Virus record (IMG/VR): IMGVR_UViG_3300020061_000001
Span: 35,007 to 99,006 of that record
DNA length: 64,000 nt
Direction: 5' to 3' (one strand)
From: a virus
A model generated the notes under the pieces. That model had not been told where the DNA came from and searched no databases. It worked only from the letters and a program-made list of their open reading frames with translations. The position numbers and the translations under genes were made by a program. Of the stretch, positions 57,667 through 64,000 are shown piece after piece (the stretch's first letter is position 1; each line of letters starts with the position of its first letter).

Positions 57667-58194
57667 ATGAAAAAAGAAAAACTACTAATTTCCATGGTAA
57701 TATTGCTGCTGCTGGCCTTCTTGACGAGTGTAGGTATTCTTTTTTACTATGTTACACACCCCCAAGATATTACTTCCGTTGTCCAGAAGAGTGTAGAAGA
57801 AGAGCTAAAGAAGTATCATATAAATACTGATAATTTAAGTCTCGATGAATCTAAAATTGTCCTAGCTGTTGCGCAATATTGTGCTGCTGACCCTAATAAC
57901 TGTCGTGGGCCACAAGGCGATACAGGTGCTACGGGTTTACAAGGGCTAAAGGGCGATAGTGGTACAATTGGAGCAAACGGTAAAGATGCCGTAAATGGTG
58001 AGAATGGCACAAACGGTGCTGATGGCAAGGACGGCGCTGAGGGAACTCAAGGACCACCAGGAGAAAAGGGTGAACCGGGGCCGAAAACAGAAAGACGCTG
58101 TAACGCCGAAGAGCGCCGTATGGAATGGCGCAACGAAGGTGATGAAAATTGGCAGGTAGAGTATTATCTCTCACCACTACAAAGTTGTCCTTAA
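57667..58194 (+). CDS. Membrane-anchored collagen-like protein (175 aa)
   Basis: N-terminal membrane helix (LLISMVILLLLAFLTSVGIL), short helix with one cysteine, then ~23 Gly-x-y triplets from ~77 to ~140 (GPQGDTGATGLQGLKGDSG...GPPGEKGEPGP), and a basic end with two cysteines. A trimeric stalk is expected. Being made with the lysis genes, it may be a spacer in the envelope rather than a virion fibre. Confidence 0.7.
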   Translation: MKKEKLLISMVILLLLAFLTSVGILFYYVTHPQDITSVVQKSVEEELKKYHINTDNLSLDESKIVLAVAQYCAADPNNCRGPQGDTGATGLQGLKGDSGTIGANGKDAVNGENGTNGADGKDGAEGTQGPPGEKGEPGPKTERRCNAEERRMEWRNEGDENWQVEYYLSPLQSCP

Positions 58195-58207
58195 AGGAGA
58201 GGTACAA

Positions 58208-58483
58208 ATGAAATTTATAAATCTCAAAGAAGATCTATCATCAGTAGTTATACCACTTATTATACTTATTTTGATTAGTGAGTTCAGTTTGATTGCAGTT
58301 ACGATTAGTAACCAAAATTACAACCAAAAACAACGTGAAATTAGCAGGACTACAACGTTTACAGTGTTGCAAGAATCTCTTGCTACTAAGTGTTTACTAC
58401 TTGTCCCGACTGCACAACGTGGAGAAGAGACTATTGACAGATGCAACGAAGAAGCTAAAGTAAAAGTAGAGGCTATGAGATAA
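58208..58483 (+). CDS. Small membrane protein of the lysis block (91 aa)
   Basis: AAAGGAGAGG upstream. One membrane helix (SVVIPLIILILISEFSLIAV), then a polar outer part with two cysteines. Could be a spanin-like or holin-associated protein; not certain. Confidence 0.5.
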   Translation: MKFINLKEDLSSVVIPLIILILISEFSLIAVTISNQNYNQKQREISRTTTFTVLQESLATKCLLLVPTAQRGEETIDRCNEEAKVKVEAMR

Positions 58484-58504
58484 TAGTAGTAAGGTAAAAA
58501 ATAT

Positions 58505-60136
58505 ATGGCAAAATCACTACAAGCTTGGATGAACCAAGTATACAATAAAAAAATAGACCTAGATAACCAAAGTTATGATTGTGTTGACGTATCAAAAAGT
58601 TGGGTAGAATATCTTACTGATGTTTCTTGGACTCAAAGCGCGGGTTGGGGAAATGCTGTAGATATATATCGCTTCTGGTCTTCTACTTATCTTGATAAAA
58701 TTCCAGCAGGAAATGCTCCACGCCTAGGAGATATATTTGTTTCTAATGGACAAATGGGTGGTGGTTTCGGGCACACTGGTGTAGTTGTGGCTATTAATGG
58801 TCCAAACATAACAATTTATCAACAAGATTCATTTATGCAAGTTCCTGTTTATACAGGGGTATTCAATGCTTATGCAAGTTATGTTCAAGGTTGGTTACGT
58901 CCTAACGGTAACGCTCCCTTCACTATTGGGGATGATGCTCCACTCGAAGGTTTCCAGCGTGTAGCGAGTTATGCTGCCAAATACCGTGATGCAGCTAGTT
59001 CGTCAGGTAACCTACTACAAACATTTGTAGGTGGCTTAGCTTACGATTTCAAGGGATTTGTACATGGTGAAAGCGTAGACGGTAATGATATTTGGTTTGT
59101 CGGGCGTTATACAGGTGGCTATGTTTGGAGCGGTGCATTCGACGATAAGGGAACACATGATCTTCCTGATCTAACTCCAGCTACTAAGCCAGTTCTACTT
59201 GGGTATCAACGTGAAGTTGCTAACTCTGTTATTAACTATCGCAAAACTCCTGTCCCAGCACCGGATAATGTTATTAAGACATTTAACCCTGCCGACGTTC
59301 TAGACTTTGATGCCTGGACACACGGTACGCTTGTTGACGGTAGTGATGTTTGGTTCCGTGGCAAATACACAGGTGGTTGGGCACACTCCGGTGGTTTCAC
59401 GGACCAAACCACTCATGATCTTCAAGAAGTGACAGTAGATACGGTTCCGGTAGTCACGCCTCCCGTTTACCCAGTCCCTACAATAGATAAAGAGGTGACT
59501 AAGGTTGTTAATAAAAAGCACGGGCTTGATAAAAGTTATGTCCCTGCTGATCTTGTTGATGTTGGCTCTGGACAAAGACTTCGCAAAGAAGCTGCTGATA
59601 GTCTTAAGTTGATGCAGACACAACAAACCTTAACTCCTGCTTCTGGTTATCGTTCTTACGAGACGCAAGAAACGCTTTACAATAATTATGTTAAGCAAGA
59701 TGGGAAAGAGGCTGCTGATCGCTATTCTGCTCGTCCAGGATTCAGCGAACATCAAACTGGGTTAACTATGGACTTCTCGCCTATCGAGGATTCTTTCTCG
59801 ACTTCTGCTGCTTCTACTTGGTTAACCGCCAATGCTTACAAGTATGGTTGGATTCTTCGTTACACAGCTCCAAAAGAGCCTATCACAGGCTACATGAGCG
59901 AACCTTGGCACTGGCGTTACGTAGGGATAATTGTTGCGACAGATATGCGCAACACAGGTGTTCTAACACTTGAGGAATACTATAAAGTAGAAGGTGGTGG
60001 TTATAAAGATGAGTCAACAACTCCTACAGACCCAGTTGAACCAGATGACCCAACTAAAAGTCCTCTATGGGCAATATTCGTAGCTATTGGTAAGTTCATC
60101 AACGATATCATTGCTAAATTAACAAATAAAAAATAA
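58505..60136 (+). CDS. Endolysin: CHAP plus VanY-type peptidase
   Basis: 543 residues. N-terminal CHAP amidase/endopeptidase (SYDCVDVSKSW with the catalytic Cys; FGHTGVVVAI with the His). Two related ~70-residue wall-binding repeats follow (GFQRVASYAAKYRDAA... and GYQREVANSVINYRKT..., each ending in GGW/Y-(A/V)-(H/W)SG-x-F-x-D-x-x-THDL). Next is a D-Ala-D-Ala carboxypeptidase domain with zinc ligands H416, D423 (SEHQTGLTMDF) and H469 (EPWHWRY). A short hydrophobic tail (WAIFVAIGKFINDIIAKL) ends it. Two cutting activities suggest a peptide-crosslinked wall. Confidence 0.9.
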   Translation: MAKSLQAWMNQVYNKKIDLDNQSYDCVDVSKSWVEYLTDVSWTQSAGWGNAVDIYRFWSSTYLDKIPAGNAPRLGDIFVSNGQMGGGFGHTGVVVAINGPNITIYQQDSFMQVPVYTGVFNAYASYVQGWLRPNGNAPFTIGDDAPLEGFQRVASYAAKYRDAASSSGNLLQTFVGGLAYDFKGFVHGESVDGNDIWFVGRYTGGYVWSGAFDDKGTHDLPDLTPATKPVLLGYQREVANSVINYRKTPVPAPDNVIKTFNPADVLDFDAWTHGTLVDGSDVWFRGKYTGGWAHSGGFTDQTTHDLQEVTVDTVPVVTPPVYPVPTIDKEVTKVVNKKHGLDKSYVPADLVDVGSGQRLRKEAADSLKLMQTQQTLTPASGYRSYETQETLYNNYVKQDGKEAADRYSARPGFSEHQTGLTMDFSPIEDSFSTSAASTWLTANAYKYGWILRYTAPKEPITGYMSEPWHWRYVGIIVATDMRNTGVLTLEEYYKVEGGGYKDESTTPTDPVEPDDPTKSPLWAIFVAIGKFINDIIAKLTNKK

Positions 60137-60145
60137 GGAAAAAAT

Positions 60146-60394
60146 ATGACAATTTTCACAACTAAGTTCTGGGCTGATACAGCCGAACGCTCACTTAAAA
60201 CTGTTGCACAAGCTCTACTAGCTCTTATGGTAGTAGGCGATCAAGTATTTGACATACTTACGGTTAACTGGCAACAAGCTCTAGGTGTTGCTGTTGGCGC
60301 TGGTGTAATCTCGATTCTAACAAGTATCGTATCTGCTACTGTTACATCCAGTGACTCAGCTTCGCTTGCTGTTAAGACAATTCCTAAAGGCTAA
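60146..60394 (+). CDS. Holin, r1t-like
   Basis: 82 residues: FTTKFWADTAERSLKTVAQALLALMVVG matches the F-W-x-x-x-x-E-R-x-x-K-T-x-A-Q-x-x-L-A start of r1t-type holins, then a second membrane helix (ALGVAVGAGVISILTSIVSA). Follows the endolysin with AAGGAAA as ribosome site. Forms membrane holes that release the endolysin. Confidence 0.8.
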   Translation: MTIFTTKFWADTAERSLKTVAQALLALMVVGDQVFDILTVNWQQALGVAVGAGVISILTSIVSATVTSSDSASLAVKTIPKG

Positions 60395-60396
60395 AT

Positions 60397-60474
60397 ATGT
60401 TTCGTAAGATTCGTAGTAAGCTTGGCTCCCTACTGTTTGATTTAGCAGCTTGGGTATCTCCCAACAGAAAGTAA
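60397..60474 (+). CDS. Tiny amphipathic peptide (25 aa)
   Basis: Starts three bases after the holin stop: MFRKIRSKLGSLLFDLAAWV. Amphipathic with a basic start. Could be a lysis helper; may be chance. Confidence 0.4.
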   Translation: MFRKIRSKLGSLLFDLAAWVSPNRK

Positions 60475-60480
60475 ATCTTT

Positions 60481-60507
60481 AAGAAGCTAGCGTTACTAGC
60501 TTCTTTT
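60481..60507. terminator. Bidirectional terminator
   Basis: AAGAAGCTAG / CTAGCTTCTT, 10 bp perfect with a 5-nt loop, T run on the plus side and the complementary run on the minus side. It sits between the lysis genes and the convergent minus operon. Confidence 0.8.
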
Positions 60508-60741
60508 AATTTCCCCTGGTATTTCCCATCTAGGTAGAATTTGCATTTCCTGCCATTCAAAGTGCATATCATATTCGGGATAATGTCTTTCGATAAAGTC
60601 TTGTACGTCATGAAGATCGCGGTCTGATGTTGTGTCTAGAGTTGTTACTTCTTCGATAGATACATCTTCACTATGGTCAATTACACCCTGGCATATGATA
60701 TCACCTGCACTATCAAATGTTCTATAAACAAATATTTTCAT
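60496..60741 (-). CDS. Hypothetical acidic protein (81 aa)
   Basis: Last gene of the minus operon; ATGA overlap with the gene before. Starts MKIFVYRTFDSAGDIICQGV. Its stop lies in the terminator. Unknown. Confidence 0.6.
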   Translation of the reverse strand: MKIFVYRTFDSAGDIICQGVIDHSEDVSIEEVTTLDTTSDRDLHDVQDFIERHYPEYDMHFEWQEMQILPRWEIPGEIKRS

Positions 60742-60929
60742 ATAATCCCATTTTCCTTGAACTCATCAGTTAAGTCAAATTTCTTTGCTAGTTTAGTGAA
60801 GTAAGCATTCCATTGGGCGATGACACCCATGCTCAGGCTTTTATCACTCTGCCATTGTTGCCAGTTAATGGCTTCTTGTCGAGCTTCGTCTTCTGTTTTG
60901 GCATGGTCTTGAGGCTTCGGTACTTTCAT
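60738..60929 (-). CDS. Hypothetical helical protein (63 aa)
   Basis: ATGA overlaps on both sides. Polar, tryptophan-rich (WQQWQSDKSLSMGVIAQWNA). Unknown. Confidence 0.6.
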   Translation of the reverse strand: MKVPKPQDHAKTEDEARQEAINWQQWQSDKSLSMGVIAQWNAYFTKLAKKFDLTDEFKENGII

Positions 60930-61333
60930 CGTAGAATAATCTCTTTCCAGCTTTCGTCCATATCATAATCTACTTCTCGAAGATCGGTAATCCATTTGTC
61001 GATATCACCATCAACTTTCAAGAACGAATAAACAAGAACCTTAGTAGCATCGGTACTTGAGATTCTGTCGCCCATAACACACATTCCGAGCCAGTCGAAT
61101 ATACGATAGCAAGGTGCAAAAGGTACAATAGAACCATTCACATTTGCTTTAGCATTCCGACTTAGATCGTGGTATGTCATACCAATATTCCCGCCGAAAT
61201 AATCAACAGTTCCAAGGACACACTCTAACTCTTCATCTGTTAAATTGTTAGTAAGCCCATTGTTCCTTTTGTCTTTAGACTTTAATGCCATCACTTTATC
61301 CCAAGTGCTAGTTGCAGGTATCGCAGTATCCAT
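60926..61333 (-). CDS. Hypothetical protein (135 aa)
   Basis: The frame is open to 61402, but the ATG at 61333 has GGGGGAGG six bases before it and leaves only a 26-base overlap with the upstream gene. Alpha/beta, MDTAIPATSTWDKVMALKSK at the start. Unknown. Confidence 0.55.
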   Translation of the reverse strand: MDTAIPATSTWDKVMALKSKDKRNNGLTNNLTDEELECVLGTVDYFGGNIGMTYHDLSRNAKANVNGSIVPFAPCYRIFDWLGMCVMGDRISSTDATKVLVYSFLKVDGDIDKWITDLREVDYDMDESWKEIILR

Positions 61334-61475
61334 TCGCATCCTCCCCCTCACGCTCGCCACCAAATAGTTCACAACCGCATTCTTTACAGTTTGTGAATAC
61401 ATTTGACGATGGCGTGATTTGACTAATATTTATGATCACGTTATCGTTTTCGTCGATATGTACTGGTTCGTTCAT
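61308..61475 (-). CDS. Small zinc-ribbon protein (55 aa)
   Basis: First gene of the minus operon, right after a class 1 promoter and the TAAGAAAGGCTT leader. Acidic start MNEPVHIDENDNVIINISQI, then NCKECGCELFGG and CDTC, a four-cysteine ribbon. Its second half overlaps the next gene's start. Confidence 0.65.
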   Translation of the reverse strand: MNEPVHIDENDNVIINISQITPSSNVFTNCKECGCELFGGEREGEDANGYCDTCN

Positions 61476-61506
61476 ATTGTCTAAGCCTTTCTTAACTTAT
61501 AATTTA

Positions 61507-61535
61507 ATTATGCTCTCATTTAACGAAAAACACAA
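61507..61535 (-). promoter_or_regulatory. Class 1 repeat promoter, minus-strand copy 11
   Basis: Minus strand: TTGTGT (61535-61530), 17 bp, CATAAT (61512-61507). Drives the four-gene minus operon. Confidence 0.75.
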
Positions 61536-61582
61536 GCCCATTGTTGCGCAATTTTAAGCTATGTTTTGTGATAATAACAGTG

Positions 61583-61588
61583 TATAAT
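61583..61588 (+). promoter_or_regulatory. -10 box before the glutaredoxin leader
   Basis: TATAAT at 61583-61588 preceded by TG, no clear -35; divergent from class 1 copy 11. Confidence 0.4.
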
Positions 61589-61610
61589 TAGAATAGAACA
61601 ATTAACAGAA

Positions 61611-61643
61611 AAATATGTCTTAGTGGCGAGAGACATATTTTTT
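61611..61643 (+). terminator. Leader terminator before glutaredoxin
   Basis: AAATATGTCT / AGACATATTT, 10 bp perfect with a 10-nt loop, then seven or more T. It lies between promoter and gene, so it acts as an attenuator or lets some polymerase pass. Confidence 0.65.
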
Positions 61644-61666
61644 TCCCATTAAAATAAGGAGATTTA

Positions 61667-61888
61667 ATGCTAAAAATCTATACTACAACACATTGTGCAT
61701 ACTGCATAATGGTAAAACACTTCCTAGATAAAAAAGGCGTGGAATATGAAACGATTAACATAGAAGAACAGCCAGAGAAGCAAGAAGAGGCATTCAAACT
61801 TTCCGGCGTGTCGTCCGTACCAATAACAACAAATGGGGAATCAGTCGTAGTTGGCTGGAATCCTTCTAAACTAATGGGGCTAATCTAA
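61667..61888 (+). CDS. Glutaredoxin / NrdH-like redoxin
   Basis: 73 residues: TTHCAYCIMVKHFLDKKGV gives the C-A-Y-C active site, and SGVSSVPIT the cis-proline loop, then a G-W-x-P end. Such redoxins supply electrons to ribonucleotide reductase; no reductase is seen in this window. AAGGAG ribosome site. Confidence 0.85.
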   Translation: MLKIYTTTHCAYCIMVKHFLDKKGVEYETINIEEQPEKQEEAFKLSGVSSVPITTNGESVVVGWNPSKLMGLI

Positions 61889-62031
61889 TGTCAGCAGAAG
61901 AACTAAACGAAAAACTAAGACTAATCAACGAAGCTATGGAGAACGCTAAGAACGACCCCGACAGAGAACGTACATTCCTAGATGCCATTGTTGACCCAGC
62001 AGATGCAACTGCTTGCGAAGGTTGCCAATAA
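61888..62031 (+). CDS. Small acidic protein with CxxC end (47 aa)
   Basis: TAATG overlap with glutaredoxin. MSAEELNEKLRLINEAMENA helix, ending in CEGCQ. The C-terminal CxxC beside a redoxin hints that it could be a redox partner (inference). Confidence 0.55.
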   Translation: MSAEELNEKLRLINEAMENAKNDPDRERTFLDAIVDPADATACEGCQ

Positions 62032-62033
62032 TT

Positions 62034-62096
62034 GCTATAATAAAATAGTTATCAGCCGGGCAAAACACAAGAGACTTCCACTTAGGGAGTTTCTTT
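62034..62096 (+). other. Extended -10 box and terminator: short RNA unit
   Basis: TGCTATAAT (62034-62041 core) is followed ~35 nt later by GAGACTTCC / GGGAGTTTC (9 bp with two G-U) and TTTG. If active it gives a ~50-nt RNA, or just ends the glutaredoxin transcript. Confidence 0.4.
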
Positions 62097-62221
62097 GTTA
62101 TAATAGGGAGAGTGAAATGCAGACTACTTGAATGGTTTAGTCGGTTTCATCCTTAACAATTTGATTGCAACGCCAAGTTAAACAAACGCACTCCCTCACA
62201 TGATAGTGTTAAAAACGAAAG
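62097..62221 (+). promoter_or_regulatory. Promoter and folded leader of the VWA gene
   Basis: TGTTATAAT extended -10 at 62097-62104. The leader pairs GGGAGAGTG with CACTCCCT just ahead of the gene, enclosing GACTA/TAGTC and TTAAC/GTTAA stems: a possible three-way junction. Function unknown. Confidence 0.45.
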
Positions 62222-63010
62222 ATGAATAATAAGATGACAAAAGATTTAACTTGGAAACTAAAAAACCAACCAACGGGTGCAGAGATTGCAGAGTTGGTAA
62301 AACTAAACGTACTTACGGCAGATGAAGCGCGCGATATTATCTTCAATAAAGGTAAACGCGAAGATGCCTCTAAGCTGACGACAGTTGTTCACGTATTGCT
62401 AGACAGCTCGGGGTCTATGGAGTCCGCGCGCAATGCAACTATCGAAGGATACAACGAGTATGTAAACTCTCTCAAGAAAGATGGTGGCAAATATAAATTC
62501 AGCCTTACAGCTTTTGACAGCGACAGAAATGGCAGTCTCCGTCTCAACAAGATACATGATTCAATGTATGTTGATGATGTGCCAGAACTCACTAGAGAGA
62601 CTTACGTTCCAGACGGCGGCACACCGCTTCATGATGCGTTCTGCACCGTGTTGAAGGATGTGAAGTCTCGTAAAGACGAGAAACACCTCTTTGTCGTATT
62701 GACAGATGGTGGTGAGAATATGTCTAAAGAGTTCACCGCTAAAGATATGAAAGAACTTAAAAAGCAAAAAGAAAATGAAGGTAACTGGACATTCGTGTAC
62801 CTTGGTGCAAACCAAGACGCGTTCGCTACTTCATCAGCCTATGGGTTCTCAACCTCAAACACGAGTAACTTCAACACTACAGGAGCAGGTATCAAGGCTA
62901 TGGTCGTGAGCCTCTCAAGTGCTACTCGTTCGTACAGTGCATCGCCTACTATGACGACCGACTCGTACTTCACTCGCACACAGCAGGAAGAAAACGAAAA
63001 AACTAAATAA
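62222..63010 (+). CDS. VWA (von Willebrand factor A) domain protein
   Basis: 262 residues. After a ~50-residue helical start, the VWA domain has the full MIDAS D61-x-S63-x-S65 (VLLDSSGSM), the threonine in PDGGTPLHDA and the aspartate in VVLTDGGENMS. VWA proteins bind partners through a metal ion; in phages the partner is unknown. The serine/threonine-rich tail may be disordered. Confidence 0.85.
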   Translation: MNNKMTKDLTWKLKNQPTGAEIAELVKLNVLTADEARDIIFNKGKREDASKLTTVVHVLLDSSGSMESARNATIEGYNEYVNSLKKDGGKYKFSLTAFDSDRNGSLRLNKIHDSMYVDDVPELTRETYVPDGGTPLHDAFCTVLKDVKSRKDEKHLFVVLTDGGENMSKEFTAKDMKELKKQKENEGNWTFVYLGANQDAFATSSAYGFSTSNTSNFNTTGAGIKAMVVSLSSATRSYSASPTMTTDSYFTRTQQEENEKTK

Positions 63011-63043
63011 TATAACATGCTAGGCGTTGCAACCTAATCCAAT

Positions 63044-63085
63044 AAGCCCTCTGTGGCCTTTTCTAAGGCTCTGTGAGGGCTTTTT
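63044..63085 (+). terminator. Intrinsic terminator after the VWA gene
   Basis: AAGCCCTC (63044-63051) with GAGGGCTT (63075-63082), inner GGCCTT/AAGGCT, then TTTTTG. Confidence 0.75.
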
Positions 63086-63195
63086 GTTATAAAGTAGGGA
63101 AAATGTGCGTCTTGAGTTCTAAGTCGCGTTACAGAAGCCGAAAATAGCAATTATTGTAATTTTATTTGACAAAAACGATAAAGGTTATACTTAAA

Positions 63196-63262
63196 GTAGA
63201 CGTTAGGGTGTCTGCTAAAATAGATATATAAGAACTCCACAGCCCTAACTGTGGAGTTTTTT
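63196..63262 (+). promoter_or_regulatory. Two-hairpin leader with kissing-loop potential and terminator
   Basis: Hairpin 1: GTAGAC (63196-63201) with GTCTGC (63210-63215), loop GTTAGGGT. Hairpin 2: AACTCCACAG (63233-63242) with CTGTGGAGTT (63249-63258), loop CCCTAA, then T run. The loops pair perfectly (TTAGGG with CCCTAA). A TTATACT lies just upstream at 63185-63191 with TTGACA at 63166, but that spacing is short. Confidence 0.55.
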
Positions 63263-63275
63263 GTTTAGGGACAAA

Positions 63276-63674
63276 ATGAAAACACAAACAGAATGGCGCA
63301 AAATAGACGGGTTCCCAAATTATGAGGTGTCAAATATGGGGGATGTCAGAAACGTAAAGACTGATAGAATATTAAAAAAGAATAACAGATCCACTGGATA
63401 CCAGACACACAGTCTCTACGATACTAATCGGAATCTTATTACGTTCAGAGTACATAGACTAGTCGCTAAGACATTCTTATCGAATCCTGACAATCTACCA
63501 GAGGTAGACCACATTAATCGAATCAAACACGACAACAGGGCTTCAAATCTTAGGTGGAGTTCTCGTGGTACGAACATAAAAAACAAAGTTGCTAATGTCG
63601 GCGTGGTGCAACATATTATAGACCTGCACAATAGTGGCTATTCTAACGAAACTATATACGAACTCCTAAAATGA
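63276..63674 (+). CDS. NUMOD4-HNH homing endonuclease
   Basis: 132 residues from the ATG at 63276 (AGGGA upstream; the TTG 15 bases earlier is inside the hairpin region). NUMOD4: EWRKIDGFPNYEVSNMGDVR. HNH_3: VHRLVAKTFL, PEVDHINRIKHDNRASNLRW. Then a short helix-turn-helix-like end. A free-standing homing nuclease behind a leader terminator. Confidence 0.85.
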   Translation: MKTQTEWRKIDGFPNYEVSNMGDVRNVKTDRILKKNNRSTGYQTHSLYDTNRNLITFRVHRLVAKTFLSNPDNLPEVDHINRIKHDNRASNLRWSSRGTNIKNKVANVGVVQHIIDLHNSGYSNETIYELLK

Positions 63675-63683
63675 GTACAGAGC

Positions 63684-64000
63684 CTATTTTAAGCGATTTT
63701 CTGTATACATAATAAAGTCACGAAGACTACCGGAATTATTCTTCCATGCAAATTCTTTAGCTAAGTTAATTAAAGTGCCTTTATTAACTTGAACCTTTTC
63801 CTTGGTCTGAACAATAATTTCTTTTTCAGGTTGAACAATAGCATCGGCTACTTGCTTAGGAGTCGGTGTGACTCTAACATCTTCGCACACCGTCCAAGTT
63901 TTCCTAAACGATCTAGTAGGGTTATGGGAGATAATGCCTCGTTTGATCATACTATTAACAAGCCCGTTGCCATTAGCATAATCATTCGATGTGGCATCAG
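63684..64000 (-). CDS. Minus-strand protein, cut by the window edge
   Basis: The ATG at 63950 is not the start: the frame stays open to the window's right end with protein-like sequence (NDYANGNGLVNSMIKRGIIS). About 105 residues are visible; basic, VTPTPKQVADAIVQPEKEII in the middle and a helical end SLRDFIMYTENRLK. Not recognised. It runs tail to tail with the HNH gene. Confidence 0.6.
   Translation of the reverse strand, partial: DATSNDYANGNGLVNSMIKRGIISHNPTRSFRKTWTVCEDVRVTPTPKQVADAIVQPEKEIIVQTKEKVQVNKGTLINLAKEFAWKNNSGSLRDFIMYTENRLK

Noticed and set aside
1-64000. Recoded stop codons (as in some Patescibacteria phages)
   Set aside because: TAA, TAG and TGA all end well-bounded genes throughout, and no long frame is interrupted by only one stop type.

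Overview
The window is about 64 kb of a large tailed-phage genome (siphovirus-like, HK97-type capsid), AT-rich, packed with overlapping genes read mostly left to right. No integrase, repressor, DNA polymerase, helicase or tRNA gene was noticed. Both ends cut through genes (an AdoMet synthetase fragment at the left, a minus-strand gene open to the right edge), so the genome is longer than this. TAA, TAG and TGA all act as stops, so the code looks standard. The lysis genes (CHAP plus VanY-type endolysin, r1t-like holin) point to a host with a Gram-positive-type wall. Actinobacteria or a Patescibacteria lineage such as Saccharibacteria are possible, but the sequence alone does not settle this.

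Region 1 (1-11.4 kb) holds an accessory metabolic and nucleic-acid block: MetK fragment, Pth2-type peptidyl-tRNA hydrolase, three nucleotidyltransferase-fold proteins including RlaP-like and CCA-adding enzymes, a GIY-YIG homing gene that has inserted at the start of the RlaP-like gene, and a tightly overlapped cassette of ParB-like protein, TET/JBP dioxygenase and TET-associated glycosyltransferase that probably hypermodifies the phage DNA.

Region 2 (11.4-29.9 kb) is a long run of small early-type genes: NinG, a HAD phosphatase of the RNA-repair type, a GHKL-ATPase-like protein with an EExxH motif, HNH nucleases, many zinc-knuckle proteins and about fifteen very small membrane proteins. It also holds two structured non-coding stretches (13.2-13.5 kb and 22.07-22.3 kb).

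Region 3 (29.9-60.5 kb) is the late block: terminase small and large, portal, MuF head protein with a C-terminal ADP-ribosyltransferase domain, host-binding and tail-fibre proteins, one polyprotein carrying prohead protease, scaffold and major capsid protein, connectors, tail tube, chaperones, tape measure, distal tail and tail tip, minor tail proteins, then collagen-like protein, endolysin and holin. Two minus-strand genes (54.9-55.25 and 55.65-56.2 kb) interrupt it.

Region 4 (60.5-64 kb) has a minus-strand four-gene operon, then glutaredoxin, a VWA-domain protein and a NUMOD4-HNH gene, several preceded by hairpin-rich leaders.

Three promoter styles recur. Eleven copies of TTGTGT-N17-(C/T)ATAAT, with exactly 17 bp in every copy, drive early genes and minus-strand genes. 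A set of promoters puts the ATG 4-7 nt after the -10 box, predicting leaderless mRNAs. TCTGTTATA(C/A)T extended -10 boxes precede late genes. Most genes otherwise overlap by 1-20 bases (ATGA, TAATG), implying long translationally coupled operons.
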